Shown in pieces: positions 61,948 to 64,000 of a DNA stretch of 64,000 nt (position 1 is its first letter; each line of letters begins with the position of its first letter). Position numbers and translations under genes: made by a program. The DNA comes from Heloderma charlesbogerti. Lineage: Eukaryota; Chordata; Lepidosauria; Squamata; Helodermatidae. The DNA lies in contig JANEZZ010001959.1 of NCBI GenBank assembly GCA_026122225.1, forward strand, positions 1,001,501 to 1,065,500, given 5' to 3'. Under the pieces are notes generated by a model. It had not been told where the DNA came from. It made no database searches and saw only the letters and a program-made list of their open reading frames with translations.

Positions 61948-63887
61948 TGTAATGTATAAACAGACAGTCTTCGAGGACAGGCTCACATCGACTGTATTAA
62001 AAGTATCCCATCATACAAAAGAAATCAAGTAGAGATCAGATCAAGATACAGTAACAGCCAGGCCCAACCTACCAAGTAAATCAATTTCCATGTGTCCAAC
62101 TGGAAGATGTGTATGTATAAACAGTGGAGTTGCAACTCGTAGGATTATTGCCAGCAATGAGAGATTAATGCCACACTAGCATCATTCAGGGAAGTCAACA
62201 GATATTTGAAAACATTGGTTGAATCAATATTTAGGGAAATTGGAATCTGGGCTCATCATTGTCCCTAACTTTTCTTCTCCACAAAGAGCATAAGAAGAGA
62301 CTGAAAGACTGCTCAGTCTGGTGTGGTAGATTATCTCTATTTGGAGCCTCAGAGTGAAATTCTCAGCAGACCACTGGCTGGAAATAGTCAGCTCCGATGA
62401 ATCATTTTGATGCTCCAGTCAATGAGTTCTTCGTGGCATCAGTCTGACAAGTAGTAAACTTACTTGCAGCTTATCCCTTACTATCTCCTGTTGGTCAATG
62501 CCTGAATGGACAAATATACACTTTAAATGCACAACTCTTGATTTGTTGCATTGATCCCCAATAGTCTGTTTTATAGTCTGTGCTGCTTCTCAGTCGATGG
62601 ACTAGAAATCTCTAGCAGATTTTGTCTTTCAGGTTTTCTACAAAGAATAGCAATTGCTTTACAGCAGCTGTGTGGGGGAAAGATACAAGCTGTGATCCCA
62701 TGCAACCATGGCTGACAATTTTTAAGTGACCTGAAGACTTCTGTTGTAAGCCAGAAAAATGAAATTAACAATTTATGCATCCATTTTAAAATAAGTTTCT
62801 AGCCCTCAGGATTGCAGAGAAAATTGTGTCTTTGATCTTCTGGGTTAGTGGGCTTTTTCAAGCTTCTAACAGGCAGCTGAATCAGACTTTAGATTAATGT
62901 GTGTGAGGTCTTGCATCCAATGGTGTCCTTCTACTGGCAGAAAGCCTCAGAGAAAGGCTGTTCCTATACTAGCAGAAGAGTGCTGCATGAGAAAATTGAC
63001 CCAAATTCAAAACAATTGTACTGTTTTCACAATACAGCTGTAGGGAAAGGGCTGTAGGCTAGTTGTAGAGTGACAGAATGCCTGTTTTTATGTCTTTACA
63101 TTTTGGGGTTTTTTTAAGGGAACTGTCGCTAACATTTTTATTTCTTAGCAGAATTGGATGAAATTTGCAGCCATAATTGCCCCTTCTGAGGGGATCAAGT
63201 CTGCCCCTTCTGAATGGGGCTTTGTGCAACAAAAGCCTTTACTGTTCAGGAGTTTCTTAAAAAAGGATGTGTCTATCCCCCTACATTTTTCTGTGGGCAA
63301 TTGTGAGGAAATTAGCATACAGCATAGAGATGGTTCTACTTAAGAAACCCGAAAAATCAGGATAGATGCAGCATTTTTTGTGGAAAGGGAATGCTCACTT
63401 CCCCTTACCCTTCTCCATCGATTTTTTTTTGCGGGGGGGGGCGTAATTTTTATGAAAATGGTATACATCATATACGTATCCCCAGGCAAGAAACCTGCAG
63501 CATTTCAGAAGGATAGGTGCAGGGACTAACGAGTTATTCGGATGAAAAACAGTGTTAGTTTTCCTTGTTCTTTGTTCAATTGGCACCAAAGTCACAGAAA
63601 GTGCAACAGGACAGGGGCAGATGATGGATGTGGAGCATACAGAGGCAGAAGGACTTCGACATCCTGCGTTTTCCAAGCAAGCACTCAATGATACACTTTC
63701 CCAGGTCCCACAGATGCCACCAAACCTCTTTTACCCCTGCTCCTCAGCGGGAGAATGAGGAACATGCATTCCTCCCACAAAGCACAGGGCGTGGAGATCC
63801 CTGATAAAAACATTCACTATGATTAGAAACTAGAACTGCCAGTCACAAAACTGCACCCCCTCCTCTCCCTCGTGTTCTCCTTATTTG
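61948..63887. other. Non-coding interval
   Basis: Includes a T9 run and G9 run at 63422-63440. No gene or repeat recognised. Confidence 0.4.
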
Positions 63888-64000
63888 TTGCTGTTGTTCA
63901 GTCGTGTCCCACTCTTCGTGACCCCATCGACCAGAGCACGCCAGGCCTTCCTGTCCTCCGCTCTCTCCTGGAGCGTGCTCAAGTCCATATTCATTGCATC
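63888..64000 (-). mobile_element. BovB 3' end, continues beyond the window
   Basis: TTGTTGCTGTTGTTCAGTCG, CACTCTTCGTGACCCCATCG, GGCCTTCCTGTCCTCCGCTC and AGTCCATATTCATTGCATC follow the order of the antisense BovB at 13821 onward. The 5' extent is outside the window. Confidence 0.93.

Overview
The window looks like about 64 kb of intergenic or intronic nuclear DNA from a squamate reptile, most likely a lizard. I could not place the lineage further. The argument rests on repeat content: several full-length BovB (RTE) LINEs, L2 and CR1 LINEs in quantity, tRNA-headed SINEs, many non-autonomous hAT-type elements and short palindromic MITEs. I found no host protein-coding exon, rRNA, genuine tRNA gene or CRISPR array. 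Almost every long open frame belongs to a retrotransposon or is the antisense shadow of one.

Layout. 1-7.4 kb: a palindromic hAT-like element (395-1033), SINE fragments, a tiny BovB 3' end and repeat-poor AT-rich DNA. 7.4-11.1 kb: an antisense L2 LINE interrupted by two palindromic hAT-like elements (8727-9613 and 9936-10907). 11.4-20.2 kb: older L2 pieces, a local duplication carrying a MITE, and a full-length antisense BovB (13821-17052) inserted into that MITE. 20.6-33.3 kb: a rearranged CR1-type fragment, a small hAT-like element (21581-22022), then a nested stack. In the stack a CR1-type LINE starting near 23.04 kb is split by a full-length BovB (25540-28733, 12-bp target duplication) and by an L2 (29212-32848), and that L2 is split by another palindromic hAT-like element (30415-31383). 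34.2-35.1 kb: a fifth palindromic element. 38.5-42.6 kb: a DNA transposon with long inverted repeats and a sense-strand full-length BovB (39373-42585). 45.1-48.9 kb: a chicken-type CR1, an L2 3' end and a truncated BovB. 50.5-53.0 kb: a hAT-Charlie-like element (50534-52962) containing a complete ORF1-only L1-like insertion (50587-52456). 54.7-56.1 kb: another hAT-like element with internal tandem repeats and a CR1 insertion. 57-64 kb: SINE, MITE and RTE fragments, with a BovB 3' end running off the window.

The most unusual content is the family of five palindrome-of-palindromes elements. Three have perfect 8-bp target duplications and a fourth an imperfect one. All have TAGGG-type termini, which points to a non-autonomous hAT family. 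Their interior is nested at several scales: 15-bp hairpins, pairs of hairpins that are reverse complements of each other, and a whole block of roughly 0.5 kb that is itself a palindrome. Nine of their ten ends carry an outward-facing 5' splice-donor-like AGGTAAG. The second notable item is the ORF1-only L1-like element, which resembles the mammalian HAL1 ('half-L1') design.
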